Counted from the stretch's first letter, positions 1-9,401 are shown. The stretch is 64,000 nucleotides of DNA from JAGTVG01 sp965365275 (GCA_965365275.1 CBDUBA010000012.1:1-64000), one strand, 5' to 3'. Numbers and translations are program-made. Notes: generated by a model from the letters alone, not told the origin.

Positions 1-469
1 AAAATCCATAATAATCATCAAATCCCCTGGCATTCGGATGATAGGGGTATTGCATTCCATTGTGCCACTTGCCATATGCGGCTGTTTTATATCCCGCTTT
101 TTGAAATAATTGAGCAATTGTCGTTTCATCGAGATCAAGTCTCTCTCCTCCAGCTGAGGTTGAATAAACACCACCTCTTACATGATATCGACCTGTCAGA
201 ATTTCGGCTCTGGTTGGTGAACAAACCGGGCTGACATAGAAACGGTCGAACATAGCACCATTTCTTGCGATAGCATCAATATTGGGTGTACTTAGATTTG
301 TGTTGCCCATTATGCTTAAATCTCCAAATCCCTGGTCATCGGTTAATATCAGAATTACATTGGGCCTTTTGGATTTAATCTTTTTTTCCTGACTGATTTC
401 ACAAGAAGAGAAACTAAAAAAAAATACTATAGTTAATGTTATAAAGGCTATAGGGGCTGATTTGTTCAT
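1..469 (-). CDS. Sulfatase, lipoprotein, 5' part only (runs off left edge)
   Basis: Reverse-strand translation from the ATG at 469 stays open to base 1, so only about 156 N-terminal residues are present. The first 23 residues are a hydrophobic signal ending in SFSSC, a lipobox with Cys23 as probable lipidation site. Then follow the metal-binding start of the sulfatase fold (NVILILTDDQG) and the formylglycine signature CSPTR at Cys83-Arg87, followed by AEILTGRY. This is the Cys-type sulfatase signature, which needs an anaerobic-type or FGE maturase elsewhere in the genome. Family knowledge: such enzymes remove sulfate esters from polysaccharides or glycosaminoglycans in the periplasm or at the cell surface. 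The exact substrate cannot be read from this part. Confidence 0.9.
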   Translation of the reverse strand, partial: MNKSAPIAFITLTIVFFFSFSSCEISQEKKIKSKRPNVILILTDDQGFGDLSIMGNTNLSTPNIDAIARNGAMFDRFYVSPVCSPTRAEILTGRYHVRGGVYSTSAGGERLDLDETTIAQLFQKAGYKTAAYGKWHNGMQYPYHPNARGFDDYYGF

Positions 470-610
470 GATATAAAAAAAATAAGGATTATGCACAATA
501 TGAGTGTATCATATTCCATAAAAATAAGAAATCAATAAGATATTTATCTGTTTACTGAGGATAAATGTTACAGCGCTTTATGGGGCACAGTGCTTTTAGT
601 GAAAAGGATA

Positions 611-1690
611 TTATAGATCCAGAATTAATTGAGATCCTGAACCATCCTCTTTGTTTTGATGTTCTTCGTGATTGAGGTGGGATAGTGTTATTCCCAGCAA
701 TCGGATACCATTTCTTATTTCAACCTGATTAAGCAATTCCTCATACAAAGCCCGTATGTGGTGCTTGCTATCAATCCAGCCATCAATTGTCTTGCTTTTT
801 GTAATTTGCTGAAAATCAGAATATTTAACTTTAATAGTTAAAGTTTTGCCTTTAGTATTGGATTTTTTTAATCTTTTATACAGGATCTCCAGTATATTTT
901 CTAATTCACTTCTTACATCCTCCATATCGACAAGATCCTTGGCGAATGTATTTTCTGCACCGAGTGATTTACGAATTCTGTTAGGATTTACATTCCTGTT
1001 ATCTTCGCCACGGGCAATTTGATAGTAGTAAGATCCCACCTTCCCAAACCTTCGGGTCAACTCTTTCTTTGAAAGTTGCTTTAAGTCATATCCCGTTTTA
1101 ATACCAAGCTCATGCATTTTCCTGGCGGTAACCTTTCCGATTCCAAAGAACTTTTCGATGGGTAGTCTTTCCACGAATTCAACGGCTTTTTCCGGCGGGA
1201 TCAGGAACAGGCCATCCGGTTTTTGCATATCAGAAGCAATTTTAGCCAGGAATTTGTTCATGGATATACCAGCTGAAGCCGTTAAAAGGGTCTTTTCTTT
1301 GATTTTCTGCTTGATTTCCTTTGCAATAATTGTGGCTGAGGGAATATTTACTTTGTTTTCAGTAACATCAAGAAAGGCCTCATCCAATGACAATGGCTCA
1401 ACCAGGTCAGTGTATTGATGGAATATTTCCCGGATCTCATAAGAGACCTCCTTATATGCATCAAATCTGGGTCGGACAAAAATAAGATCAGGACATAGTC
1501 TGGCAGCAACTTTAGAAGGCATAGCGGATTTAACACCGTACTTCCGGGCCTCATAACTGGCTGTGGTCAACACACCCCTGGCATCGGGTGATCCAACTGC
1601 CACAGGTCTACCCATAAGTTCCGGATTATCCCGCTGTTCCACGGAAGCATAAAATGCATCCATGTCAATATGAATAATTTTACGAACCAT
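611..1690 (-). CDS. dinB: DNA polymerase IV (Y-family translesion polymerase)
   Basis: 359 residues, the normal length for Pol IV. The N-terminal catalytic motif HIDMDAFYASVEQRD carries metal ligand Asp9, and Tyr14 is at the steric-gate position. The second catalytic motif SLDEAFLDVT supplies Asp103 and Glu104. A helix-hairpin-helix/thumb region follows (FFGIGKVTARKMHELGI), then the little-finger domain. The protein ends in QLILDL, which fits a sliding-clamp binding peptide as at the C terminus of E. coli Pol IV. It performs error-prone bypass synthesis at lesions. It stands alone on the minus strand; a 12-base palindrome lies 34 bases upstream of the start. Confidence 0.96.
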   Translation of the reverse strand: MVRKIIHIDMDAFYASVEQRDNPELMGRPVAVGSPDARGVLTTASYEARKYGVKSAMPSKVAARLCPDLIFVRPRFDAYKEVSYEIREIFHQYTDLVEPLSLDEAFLDVTENKVNIPSATIIAKEIKQKIKEKTLLTASAGISMNKFLAKIASDMQKPDGLFLIPPEKAVEFVERLPIEKFFGIGKVTARKMHELGIKTGYDLKQLSKKELTRRFGKVGSYYYQIARGEDNRNVNPNRIRKSLGAENTFAKDLVDMEDVRSELENILEILYKRLKKSNTKGKTLTIKVKYSDFQQITKSKTIDGWIDSKHHIRALYEELLNQVEIRNGIRLLGITLSHLNHEEHQNKEDGSGSQLILDL

Positions 1691-1723
1691 TATGGAAAAC
1701 TATCTGATTTTGTCCTAAATTGA

Positions 1724-1735
1724 ACAATTAATTGT
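1724..1735. promoter_or_regulatory. Palindrome upstream of dinB, possible operator
   Basis: ACAATTAATTGT is a perfect 12-base palindrome between the divergent dinB and the 66-residue gene. Its place in a divergent promoter region suits a dimeric repressor site, but it is AT-rich and short enough to be chance. No known LexA-type box is recognisable. Confidence 0.25.
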
Positions 1736-1846
1736 ACGTTTTTTAATATAGCTGAATTTAAAAAATAACTCAATCAACTGAGAATAAGTTTATTAGAAAA
1801 TCTGGTTTGATATTTGAGTCATAGTAAATAAAAAATTTTCGTAGCT

Positions 1847-2047
1847 ATGAAATTATTGATCGCAGTATTACTTTTCTGCATATTGTTTGTCATGTGCTGG
1901 CCACTGGCTGTAGGATTATTTTTTCTTCTTTTCTTTGTTTGGCTACTGTTGCTTCCTTTTGCAATAGTTGGATTCACGCTTGGTGTGGTGTTTAAGATAA
2001 TTGGTGCAATTTTTATGCTTCCATTTAAATTGTTCGCCGCTATATAA
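1847..2047 (+). CDS. Small hydrophobic membrane protein, unknown function
   Basis: 66 residues, almost entirely hydrophobic. Two transmembrane segments are visible, roughly residues 3-19 and 20-45, then a short amphipathic C-terminal stretch with two lysines (IMLPFKLFAAI). Conserved-looking features are Trp18-Pro19 between the helices and repeated LLPF/MLPF motifs. The start is the only ATG preceding the hydrophobic run. The frame on the opposite strand of the same region has the low-complexity composition expected of a shadow. No partner gene is evident and I do not recognise a function. Confidence 0.55.
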   Translation: MKLLIAVLLFCILFVMCWPLAVGLFFLLFFVWLLLLPFAIVGFTLGVVFKIIGAIFMLPFKLFAAI

Positions 2048-2339
2048 CACATCCTGAATCATACTATTCTTTTCTTAGCCAACAGATCTTCCGTTTACTG
2101 GGTATACGAAGGACATCAGTATATTTAATGGATTTGAGTAATTGATAAAAGGCATTTATGCAATCTCACTATTGATATTATTTAACCCGGATTCGATAGC
2201 TGCTTTTTGACTCAAATATTATCTTAATTGACCGGAACTGATTTTGCCCCATTTTGCTCTACAAAAAATTTTTTTTTGTAAAAACTTTTGAAACCAAATT
2301 TATTTCCGTAAGTTCCGCATTAAACCAAATTTTACAACA

Positions 2340-3146
2340 ATGAAAAACTTTAAAACTGATCGCCTAAAATTCATTATTGCTTCTGTATTGGTAGCAATTA
2401 CTTTCAATTTTCAGACTGCCACAGCGCAGGAGGAAAATGAAAGTATAAGTATCTGGCAATATCGAAGAGTTGACAACGATAAGGTCAACGAATTTATTGA
2501 AAGAGAAACAAAGTACTGGAGCAAAGTCGCTCAAAAAGCAATGGATGAAGGAAAGCTTGGATTCTGGGCTTTGTTTCAGAAAATAGGAGGGTATGATATG
2601 CCTAACTCTTCCAATTTCTTATTTATTAATACATTTCCAAAAATGCCTGATTACGATGAAATGGGAGAAATTTGGAATCCGCAGGCTGTTTTCCCGGATG
2701 TGCCTATGGAAGATATGGAAACTGGTTCCATGGGGATCAATACAAGTATGATCTTTGTAAGATCACAGGGTTGGACTCAGGTTGAAGGTGCTAACCCGGA
2801 AGAGGATTTTAAGTATATGACCATGGTGTATCATAATGCCAACGATCCTGCAGGACTTGTTGCTGCAGAGAATGAAATATGGGCGCCCTTTATTAAAACT
2901 GCCATGGATGCAGGTAAGACAAATCAGACGGCCTGGGGTAATGCTAGAATATTATCACCAACCGGGGAAGATATCAAGTATAATACAATTTCATATGATA
3001 TATATCCCAGTTTACATGACGCTGTTAGTCAAACCTGGTCTGGTGATCTCGAAACTCCTGATATGACCAAGATAGGAGAGGCCGAAGGCAACCCAAGGGC
3101 CAGTGTTGTTTACAGGATTGTACATGTTGTGAACGCCAATCAATAA
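2340..3146 (+). CDS. Secreted protein with two internal repeats, unknown function
   Basis: 268 residues beginning with a Sec signal peptide (hydrophobic residues 11-27, cleavage likely after TATAQ). The mature part has two similar halves. Each opens with a beta strand (SIWQYRRV; YMTMVYHN), followed by a long helix containing W-x-x-x-x-x-x-A-M-D-x-G-K (YWSKVAQKAMDEGK; IWAPFIKTAMDAGK) and then a tryptophan or aromatic segment. This looks like a duplicated dimeric alpha/beta-barrel (ABM/NIPSNAP-like) fold, which is inference. A strong terminator follows 56 bases downstream, so it is probably a monocistronic gene. Periplasmic or secreted location is expected; the ligand is unknown. Confidence 0.8.
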   Translation: MKNFKTDRLKFIIASVLVAITFNFQTATAQEENESISIWQYRRVDNDKVNEFIERETKYWSKVAQKAMDEGKLGFWALFQKIGGYDMPNSSNFLFINTFPKMPDYDEMGEIWNPQAVFPDVPMEDMETGSMGINTSMIFVRSQGWTQVEGANPEEDFKYMTMVYHNANDPAGLVAAENEIWAPFIKTAMDAGKTNQTAWGNARILSPTGEDIKYNTISYDIYPSLHDAVSQTWSGDLETPDMTKIGEAEGNPRASVVYRIVHVVNANQ

Positions 3147-3202
3147 AAGATAACCTGCTGCCAGAAAAATAATTGATCAGTAATCCTATACTGATTACGT
3201 TC

Positions 3203-3236
3203 AAACCACCTGTTTGAAAAAACAGGTGGTTTTTTT
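3203..3236 (+). terminator. Rho-independent terminator
   Basis: Perfect 13-base stem (AAACCACCTGTTT at 3203-3215 with its complement at 3220-3232) closed by a GAAA tetraloop and followed by a T run to 3236. It ends the 268-residue secreted-protein gene. Confidence 0.93.
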
Positions 3237-3366
3237 ATCCAAAACCTTCTTTGATTGTAATTCTATAAACCTACTTCCAGAAATTTATGTTTTCTCGTTC
3301 GATAATGCCCGTTGCTGATCCCCCAAAGTGCCGATCACTTCCGAAATATTCAGCTTAGCACATGAA

Positions 3367-5733
3367 TCATTCGTTCCTGAGAGAATTAACCGGATTGGAA
3401 TGAGCCGCTTTCAGGGTCTGTGAAGTAACGATCAAAAGCGCAAAAGCCAGGGCAAAAACACCAGTAGCAAGGAATATCCAGAAACTAATCTTCGTATGAA
3501 TGGGATATCTTTCCAGGTACAAATTCAGTAACCACCATGAAATCGGGGCGGATATAATATACGATATTATAACCAGCCTCGAGAAATCACTGGTCATCAG
3601 TCGAACGATATTGAATACCGATGCCCCCATTACTTTCCTTATCCCTATTTCCTTTGTCCTCTGCTCCGCAGTGTATGCTGCCAAACCGAATAAACCCAGG
3701 CCAGTGATAACGATGGCCAGCGTTGCAAAAATATTTGACAGGTTGCTTGTCATGTTAATTGATTTGAATTTTTTATCAAATTCTATATCAGCAAAACGGT
3801 ATTCAAAAGGATAGGCAGAATTATATTTTTCAAACAGGTTTTTTAATAGATTTAATGAAGCTGATATGTCTCCTGTTTCTTTCAAACGGATGGTAATAAA
3901 CCCATCCCAATCATCGATTATGGCAAAAAGTGGTTTAACTTCCATGAATGGAGAACCCATTAATACGTTGTCAAGCACACCAATAAGGGTTCTTTTTTCC
4001 CCCCATAGATCTAATTCGGTTCCTATTGGATCTTCCAGGTTCATAAGATCAAGTGCAGCTTTGTTGATAAGAATGGCGCTCGAATCGCTCGGGAAGTCAG
4101 GGGAAAAGTCTCTTCCGTGAAGTATTTCAATACCCATGGTATGTGCATAATCATATTCTGTTGTTATTGTGGTAAAAAGCACCCTTAGTTCTTCAGGTTT
4201 CCCGGGCCATCCCAGGAAATTGTTTGAATTGATCTGCGTGATGGGACTGTTTGATACAGTGACACCTTCTACTACACCTGACTGCAATAATTCATTCTTA
4301 AGGACCTGATAGTTTTTGTCCAATTCTTCATTCCTTTCCACCGAAATTAAATTTTTCTGGTTATATCCCAATTCTCGGTTTTTGACCAGTTGTATCTGGT
4401 TGTATATAACAATTGTCCCCATGATCAGGAGTATAGAAAAACCAAACTGCAAAATTACCAGGATCTTTCTTGGTAAACTCGCCTGTTTCCCTTCCTGAAG
4501 CTTTCCTTTTAATACCTTAACTGGTTTAAATGAAGATAAATAAAATGCGGGGTAACTACCAGCGAGAAGTCCTGTTAACAAGATCATCAGGATCGAAAAT
4601 GCCCAGAATTCCAATGATGCAAAATTTATAGACAGACTTTTTTCTACAAGATTATTATAAAATGGAAGAATTAAAAGGGTGATCAATATGGCAAGGATAT
4701 ACGCCACAAAAGAGATCAGAATAGATTCAGAAAGAAATTGAAATACCAGGTCTTTCTTTTTAGAACCGATACTTTTCCTGATGCCTACTTCCCGGGCACG
4801 GCTTTCCGAACGGGCGGTGGCCAGGTTCATAAAGTTTATACAGGCTATGAGAAGTATAAAGATTGCGATAAGGCTGAACATTCTAACAAAATCGATCATG
4901 CCGCCTTTTTCAACTCCGTTCTCAAAGCTGAAATGCAGCCTCCACCTCAATAAGGGATATAAAAAAAGTTCTGATTCTAAATCACCCTCCTCACTATGTT
5001 CAATCAGCATGGATCTTATCGATTCATTCACTGCATCGAGCTGCTTAGGATCAGTTAATTCAACTAATACCTGGAAAGAATAATTGCCCCAGTTGTCCTC
5101 GTTATCCACTACCCATGGATTTACTGATCTCCTATGTTTCCACGAGATCAAATAATCAAACTCAAATGAAGAATTCTTTGGGATGTCTTCCAGTATACCA
5201 GTCACTTTGCAGTCTCCCAGATCATCGATTCTAATAACCTGATTTATGGGATCCTCATCTTCAAAAAACTTCCTGGCTGTTTCTTCCGTGATCACTATAG
5301 AGGAAGCATCATCCAGCACATCAGCAGGATTGCCATACTTTAAGGGAAACTCAAACATGGTGAGGAATTCTTCACTGACATAATAACCCTGCAGGAATAG
5401 CCGCTTTTCATCCACAACCAGGAGGTGATCACCATACCAGCTTGCAACAGTAGAATTAGCAATATTGGAATGTGCGTCCTTTATTGCTTCATAGGTAGGG
5501 AGTGGAACCGATCTCCAGGTATTTATCGTATTGTCAAATTCGGATTGAACCATTAACTGATATAACCTGTCAGATTTTGGGTGAAATTTATCAAAGGACA
5601 ATTCATCAAAAACCCACAACAAGATTAATATGCTACATGTAATTCCAATTGATAGACCAGTGATATTAATAATGGAGTAAGTCTTTTTTTTGAGCAGGTT
5701 CCTTAGGGAAACGATAAAGTAGTTGCGAATCAT
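3367..5733 (-). CDS. FtsX/MacB-type ABC transporter permease, 788 aa
   Basis: Large Bacteroidota-type permease with duplicated architecture. An N-terminal membrane helix (about residues 20-42) is followed by a periplasmic MacB_PCD domain, then a block of three membrane helices (about 285-400). A second helix precedes another periplasmic domain, and a C-terminal three-helix FtsX block (about 670-780) closes the protein. Both membrane blocks carry the FtsX signature R-x-x-E-x-G-I-R-K (SRAREVGIRKSIGS; RTKEIGIRKVMGA). No ATPase, adaptor or outer-membrane gene is adjacent, so the ATPase partner must be elsewhere. Family members move lipoproteins, peptides or drugs across the inner membrane by mechanotransmission. 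Substrate unknown. Confidence 0.88.
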   Translation of the reverse strand: MIRNYFIVSLRNLLKKKTYSIINITGLSIGITCSILILLWVFDELSFDKFHPKSDRLYQLMVQSEFDNTINTWRSVPLPTYEAIKDAHSNIANSTVASWYGDHLLVVDEKRLFLQGYYVSEEFLTMFEFPLKYGNPADVLDDASSIVITEETARKFFEDEDPINQVIRIDDLGDCKVTGILEDIPKNSSFEFDYLISWKHRRSVNPWVVDNEDNWGNYSFQVLVELTDPKQLDAVNESIRSMLIEHSEEGDLESELFLYPLLRWRLHFSFENGVEKGGMIDFVRMFSLIAIFILLIACINFMNLATARSESRAREVGIRKSIGSKKKDLVFQFLSESILISFVAYILAILITLLILPFYNNLVEKSLSINFASLEFWAFSILMILLTGLLAGSYPAFYLSSFKPVKVLKGKLQEGKQASLPRKILVILQFGFSILLIMGTIVIYNQIQLVKNRELGYNQKNLISVERNEELDKNYQVLKNELLQSGVVEGVTVSNSPITQINSNNFLGWPGKPEELRVLFTTITTEYDYAHTMGIEILHGRDFSPDFPSDSSAILINKAALDLMNLEDPIGTELDLWGEKRTLIGVLDNVLMGSPFMEVKPLFAIIDDWDGFITIRLKETGDISASLNLLKNLFEKYNSAYPFEYRFADIEFDKKFKSINMTSNLSNIFATLAIVITGLGLFGLAAYTAEQRTKEIGIRKVMGASVFNIVRLMTSDFSRLVIISYIISAPISWWLLNLYLERYPIHTKISFWIFLATGVFALAFALLIVTSQTLKAAHSNPVNSLRNE

Positions 5734-6100
5734 TATTTATTTGAATTTGTTAACCGTATTATTTTAGTATGACCTGTCAATTCTTAGCATATCCTTCTAT
5801 CAAAGGACATAAACTATTTGGAAGAGTTGCATAATAGTAACAATTCCTTTCATAAGGACTTTCTGATATCCGAAAAGTTACACTTTGGATCAGTTTATTT
5901 ATTATTTATCTATTTAATTTTGACTGATAACCGGGCTGATAATTAAATTTACCTTCTTTAAAAACAAATGGGTTGGCTCATTATTCAAATGATGACTTAT
6001 ATTCCTTTACTAAATTCAAACCTTATTTATTTTTCTCTTAATAATATCTTAATAAGGCTCATTTTTTCTTATGTTTATAATGAAAAAATGAACACAAGAT
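5734..6100. other. Divergent intergenic region, 367 bases
   Basis: AT-rich spacer between the minus-strand permease and the plus-strand oxidoreductase, so it must hold both promoters. I see no convincing -33/-7 pair, no RNA gene and no small open frame with coding character. Confidence 0.5.
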
Positions 6101-7384
6101 ATGAACCGTAGAAATTTCTTAATCAATGGATCCCTGGGTACAGCTGCAATTTTTTCCGCCATACATCTGCCTGCCGCTTCCCAGGAAAAAAAACTAAAGG
6201 TTGGTGTGATTGGCGTTGGCTGGTACGGGATGGTTATCACCGAAGCTGCTTTCAAAGCCGGAGGTATTGAAGTTCTGGCGATCTGCGATGTGGATACCGA
6301 ACATTTAAAGAAAAGCGCCGACAAGTTGGAGCAATTACAGGGAAAAAGACCCAAGACCTATATCCTGTATTCCGATATGTTGGATCACCAAGGATTGGAA
6401 GCGGTGTTTATCGGATCTCCACCACACTGGCATGCCTTACAGTTTATCGCTGCATGTGAGAAAGGTCTTGATATATATTGTGAGAAACCCTTGGCTTATG
6501 ATATAAATGAAGGTTTGGCCATGATCAAGGCAGCTCAAAAAGCAGGCAATTATGTTCAGATTGGTTTTCAGAGACGTCAAAGTGAAGCCTTTGCCAAAGC
6601 TAAGTCTTTGATTGAGGAAAATGTTGCAGGCAATATCCTTGAGATCGGGGCCCAGATACATTATAATCCCATACTACAGGACAATACAATACAGGCACCA
6701 CCAGAATCACTGGATTGGGAAGCATGGTGCGGACCTGCTCCAAAATTACCCTACAGCCCGAATATAGGACATCTTGCATGGAGGCTCGAAAAGGAATATG
6801 GCAACGGGCACCTTGTTGATTGGGGAATACATCATATTGATATCATTCGTAATATAATGGATCTTGATATGCCTTCAAGTATTTACACGACAGGAGGCAT
6901 TAAGGTATTGGAAGGAAAAATCACCACGCCGGATACGCTCACAGCTACCATTAACTTTGAAGCATTACCTTTAACCTGGCAACACAGGTTATGGGGTTCC
7001 GGTGACCTGAATCCACAATTTAATAATGGTGTTTTCTTCTACGGTGAGAAAGCGACCATTTTTGCTTCAGACAGGAGAATAGTAATCATGCCTGCGGGGA
7101 AAGATCAAATCCAGGAGGTCCTTGACCTGCCGGGAAAAGATATGGCCGTTGCCCATATGGCTGATTTTCTCAATGCAGTTAAAATGAAAGATAAGGGCCT
7201 GATATCATGTCCTGTTGAGGATGCATTTAAATCGACAGCGACGGTGCAATTAGCCATGATCTCTTACAATACAAAAGCCGTGATCGATTGGGATAGTCAG
7301 AGATTTTCTATAAAGGATAATCCTCAGGCATCAGCATTATTGGCTAGACCTTACCGTGGGAAATATGAACGCCCAATGATATAA
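6101..7384 (+). CDS. Tat-exported Gfo/Idh/MocA family oxidoreductase (427 aa)
   Basis: The N terminus MNRRNFLINGSLG is a twin-arginine signal, so the protein is exported folded with its nucleotide cofactor. A Rossmann domain follows (VGVIGVGWYG at about 34-43). The family EKP motif (CEKPLAYD, Lys129) and the GIHHID segment of the substrate domain come next. Family knowledge: such enzymes use tightly bound NAD(P) to oxidise, reduce or hydrolyse sugars and glycosides. The start is the ATG giving the RR signal. The gene is monocistronic, with a downstream hairpin at 7533. It resembles the other exported oxidoreductase of the window (13703-15190) only at family level, so they are not recent duplicates. 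Substrate unknown. Confidence 0.9.
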   Translation: MNRRNFLINGSLGTAAIFSAIHLPAASQEKKLKVGVIGVGWYGMVITEAAFKAGGIEVLAICDVDTEHLKKSADKLEQLQGKRPKTYILYSDMLDHQGLEAVFIGSPPHWHALQFIAACEKGLDIYCEKPLAYDINEGLAMIKAAQKAGNYVQIGFQRRQSEAFAKAKSLIEENVAGNILEIGAQIHYNPILQDNTIQAPPESLDWEAWCGPAPKLPYSPNIGHLAWRLEKEYGNGHLVDWGIHHIDIIRNIMDLDMPSSIYTTGGIKVLEGKITTPDTLTATINFEALPLTWQHRLWGSGDLNPQFNNGVFFYGEKATIFASDRRIVIMPAGKDQIQEVLDLPGKDMAVAHMADFLNAVKMKDKGLISCPVEDAFKSTATVQLAMISYNTKAVIDWDSQRFSIKDNPQASALLARPYRGKYERPMI

Positions 7385-7532
7385 ATAGAATCTAATACTC
7401 GGATTATTTTTGAATTGTAATAGAAATGCTCTTGCAGGCAGGTATCTGATACGGTTTACGGAAAGATAATCCACCGAAGTTTTATTTAAATAAAACCGAT
7501 CAATCAGGAATAAGGTCATTTGTATATAAACA

Positions 7533-7559
7533 AAGCCGGCACTTATTAAGTACCGGCTT
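7533..7559. terminator. Hairpin between convergent genes, probable bidirectional terminator
   Basis: AAGCCGGCACTT (7533-7544) pairs with AAGTACCGGCTT (7548-7559) with one C-A mismatch and a three-base loop. It lies between the convergent oxidoreductase and DsrE genes. T tracts on either side are weak, so efficiency is uncertain. Confidence 0.6.
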
Positions 7560-7626
7560 AATTGATTTCATGGTGATCAATGAATAAATTATCAGCTTTT
7601 ATGAATGGTTGATGATCACAGAATAA

Positions 7627-7995
7627 TTAAAAGCAAAGTGTTGCGGCTCCCTGCTTGATTTCTTCATGCATGGCAGCTGAGCCGGTTATGATAACTCCAT
7701 CCATAAGATCTTCCTGTTTATAATTTCTAACAGCAGCACAAGGAGGGCAAACCAATACTTTGCATCCACTTTCAAATACATTATCGATCATTTCTTTCAT
7801 TGGAGGATCAAAAGGATTCAGGTGTGCATTATCAGCGGCACCCTTGCGCACCCAGTCTATACCTGAACTTGTCAGGAAAATGGTTACTTCAAGTCCGGAA
7901 TTAATTCCACCGTTGGCAATGCTCCAGGCCACTGATGATCTTTCATCATCTAATCCCCGGGTAATAAGAACTACTAATTTTTTTGTCTCAGTCAT
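7627..7995 (-). CDS. DsrE-family sulfur-relay-like protein
   Basis: 122 residues, full length for a stand-alone DsrE/DsrF-like domain. It starts with the strand KLVVLITRGLDDERSSVAW and carries VCPPCAAVRNY with Cys83 and Cys86. It continues into DLMDGVIITGSAAM, the usual layout in which the conserved cysteine is the persulfide carrier. Family knowledge: DsrE-type proteins are small cytoplasmic sulfur carriers in tRNA thiolation or sulfur oxidation, and many stand-alone members have no known job. No sulfur genes neighbour it here. The gene is single, on the minus strand. Confidence 0.85.
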   Translation of the reverse strand: MTETKKLVVLITRGLDDERSSVAWSIANGGINSGLEVTIFLTSSGIDWVRKGAADNAHLNPFDPPMKEMIDNVFESGCKVLVCPPCAAVRNYKQEDLMDGVIITGSAAMHEEIKQGAATLCF

Positions 7996-8213
7996 GATAA
8001 TTTGGTTTAATGTTTAACAATCTTTCTAGAATTCATTTTTTAATGGTTACATTAACTTCCACAAATAGTGAGAATGAAACCTTGTATTGCAATATTAAGA
8101 GGTAAATTCAAATCTTATTTTGCTCAGAAGGTCAATGAATGTGCTAATCAGTTCAAAGGAAGAAATACAGTGTTATTTACTGAAAATTTAATGATACCAT
8201 ATTGATTTTGAGC

Positions 8214-8229
8214 CCATACACGAGTATGG
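8214..8229. promoter_or_regulatory. Inverted repeat upstream of the propeller lipoprotein
   Basis: CCATAC (8214-8219) and GTATGG (8224-8229) form a perfect 6-4-6 inverted repeat about 50 bases before the start of the 347-residue lipoprotein, just upstream of a possible promoter box TTACTTTG. It may be an operator or a 5' hairpin. Function is inferred from position only. Confidence 0.3.
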
Positions 8230-8279
8230 TATAATTACTTTGTTTTGAACATAATCAATCCAAAGCCAGTTTATTTATT

Positions 8280-9323
8280 ATGTTTCATTCACCGAGTTAT
8301 AGGATGTTAATGAGATTACAAAATATAGTATTTACTTTCCTGCTAGTTTTGATACATTTAGGCTGTCAAAATGAAGATTCAATGAATAATGGAGGAAATC
8401 TTCCAATAATTACTCCGGAAAATAATCCGTATGACTGGTCCATTCAATTTACAGAAACTGATGTAGATCTCACGGATGTTTACTTTGTTGATAATATGAC
8501 AGGTTGGATAGTCGGGGATGAAAACACAATTTTATCATCGACAATGGCAGGAAATACCTGGCCGCAAGCCCCGGTTAACAGTTTAGAGGGAAATTTCAGA
8601 AGTGTGACGATGATTAGTGAAAACATAGGGTGGATTTCAGGCGATATGGGAGGCAACCCGGTAAATGGAAATATTTACATATCTACCAATGGAGGTTCTT
8701 ATCCGGAATCCCAGAAGTTGATGAATTATCCCATTAATACAATCTTCGGTTTAAATGAAAATTATGTTTGGTCAGGAGGCGACAATGGGCAGCTGTTATA
8801 TTCTGTGGATGGTGGGAAAAACTGGAAAGAATCAATAACTGATTTTGACTTTTCAATAAGTGATATTCAATTTCTAAACGAGATGGACGGGTATGCTGTT
8901 GGGCATCAGGGCAATATTTTACGATCAACCGATGGAGGAGTTAAATGGGAATTAAATCTTGAATTTCCGGAAATCGACTTGAAATCATTGCATTTTGTTA
9001 ATGCTTCCAGTGGATGGGCTTGTGGTTCAAAAAATACAATTTTAAAATTTGATGATAGTTCAGAGACCAAATGGATCTCCATGAGGATAGAGAATGAACC
9101 GGTTGGATTAGTATGGAATGACATTTATTTTCTCGACGAGGATATAGGCTGGGTTGTAGGTCAGGGTGGCACAGTCTATAAAACTACAAATGGTGGCAAT
9201 ACCTGGCAAAAGGAACGGACTGGATTATATAATGACCTAAATGCCATACACATGGTCAAAAATTCGACAGGATGGATAGTCGGAGAGGAAGGTATAATCC
9301 TGACCTATACTCCCAGGAACTAG
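8280..9323 (+). CDS. Lipoprotein with seven YCF48/BNR-like propeller blades
   Basis: The lipobox (IHLGC) places lipidated Cys29, after which seven repeats can be read. Each has the pattern F-x-(N/D)-x-x-x-G-W/Y-x-x-G followed by a strand and usually a G-G-x-x-W turn (for example MTGWIVGDENTIL, MDGYAVGHQGNIL, DIGWVVGQGGTVYKTTNGG). This is the YCF48/photosystem-II stability-factor-like type of beta propeller, common in secreted Bacteroidota proteins. The repeats fill residues about 58-345, enough for one closed seven-bladed propeller and nothing else. The ATG at 8280 gives a slightly long n-region; Met9 and Met11 are alternatives. It is probably a surface or periplasmic binding or assembly factor. 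Confidence 0.82.
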   Translation: MFHSPSYRMLMRLQNIVFTFLLVLIHLGCQNEDSMNNGGNLPIITPENNPYDWSIQFTETDVDLTDVYFVDNMTGWIVGDENTILSSTMAGNTWPQAPVNSLEGNFRSVTMISENIGWISGDMGGNPVNGNIYISTNGGSYPESQKLMNYPINTIFGLNENYVWSGGDNGQLLYSVDGGKNWKESITDFDFSISDIQFLNEMDGYAVGHQGNILRSTDGGVKWELNLEFPEIDLKSLHFVNASSGWACGSKNTILKFDDSSETKWISMRIENEPVGLVWNDIYFLDEDIGWVVGQGGTVYKTTNGGNTWQKERTGLYNDLNAIHMVKNSTGWIVGEEGIILTYTPRN

Positions 9324-9401
9324 AATACAAAGATTAAGGTACTCATACCTCCTCAATCTCCTGCCTTTTTCATCGCCATTAGAAAATAACCTTTATGCCT
9401 G

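Noticed and set aside
1819..2052. Minus-strand frame opposite the 66-residue hydrophobic protein
   Set aside because: Asn/Lys/Thr-rich composition is what an AT-rich antisense of a hydrophobic gene gives; the plus-strand reading is more plausible.
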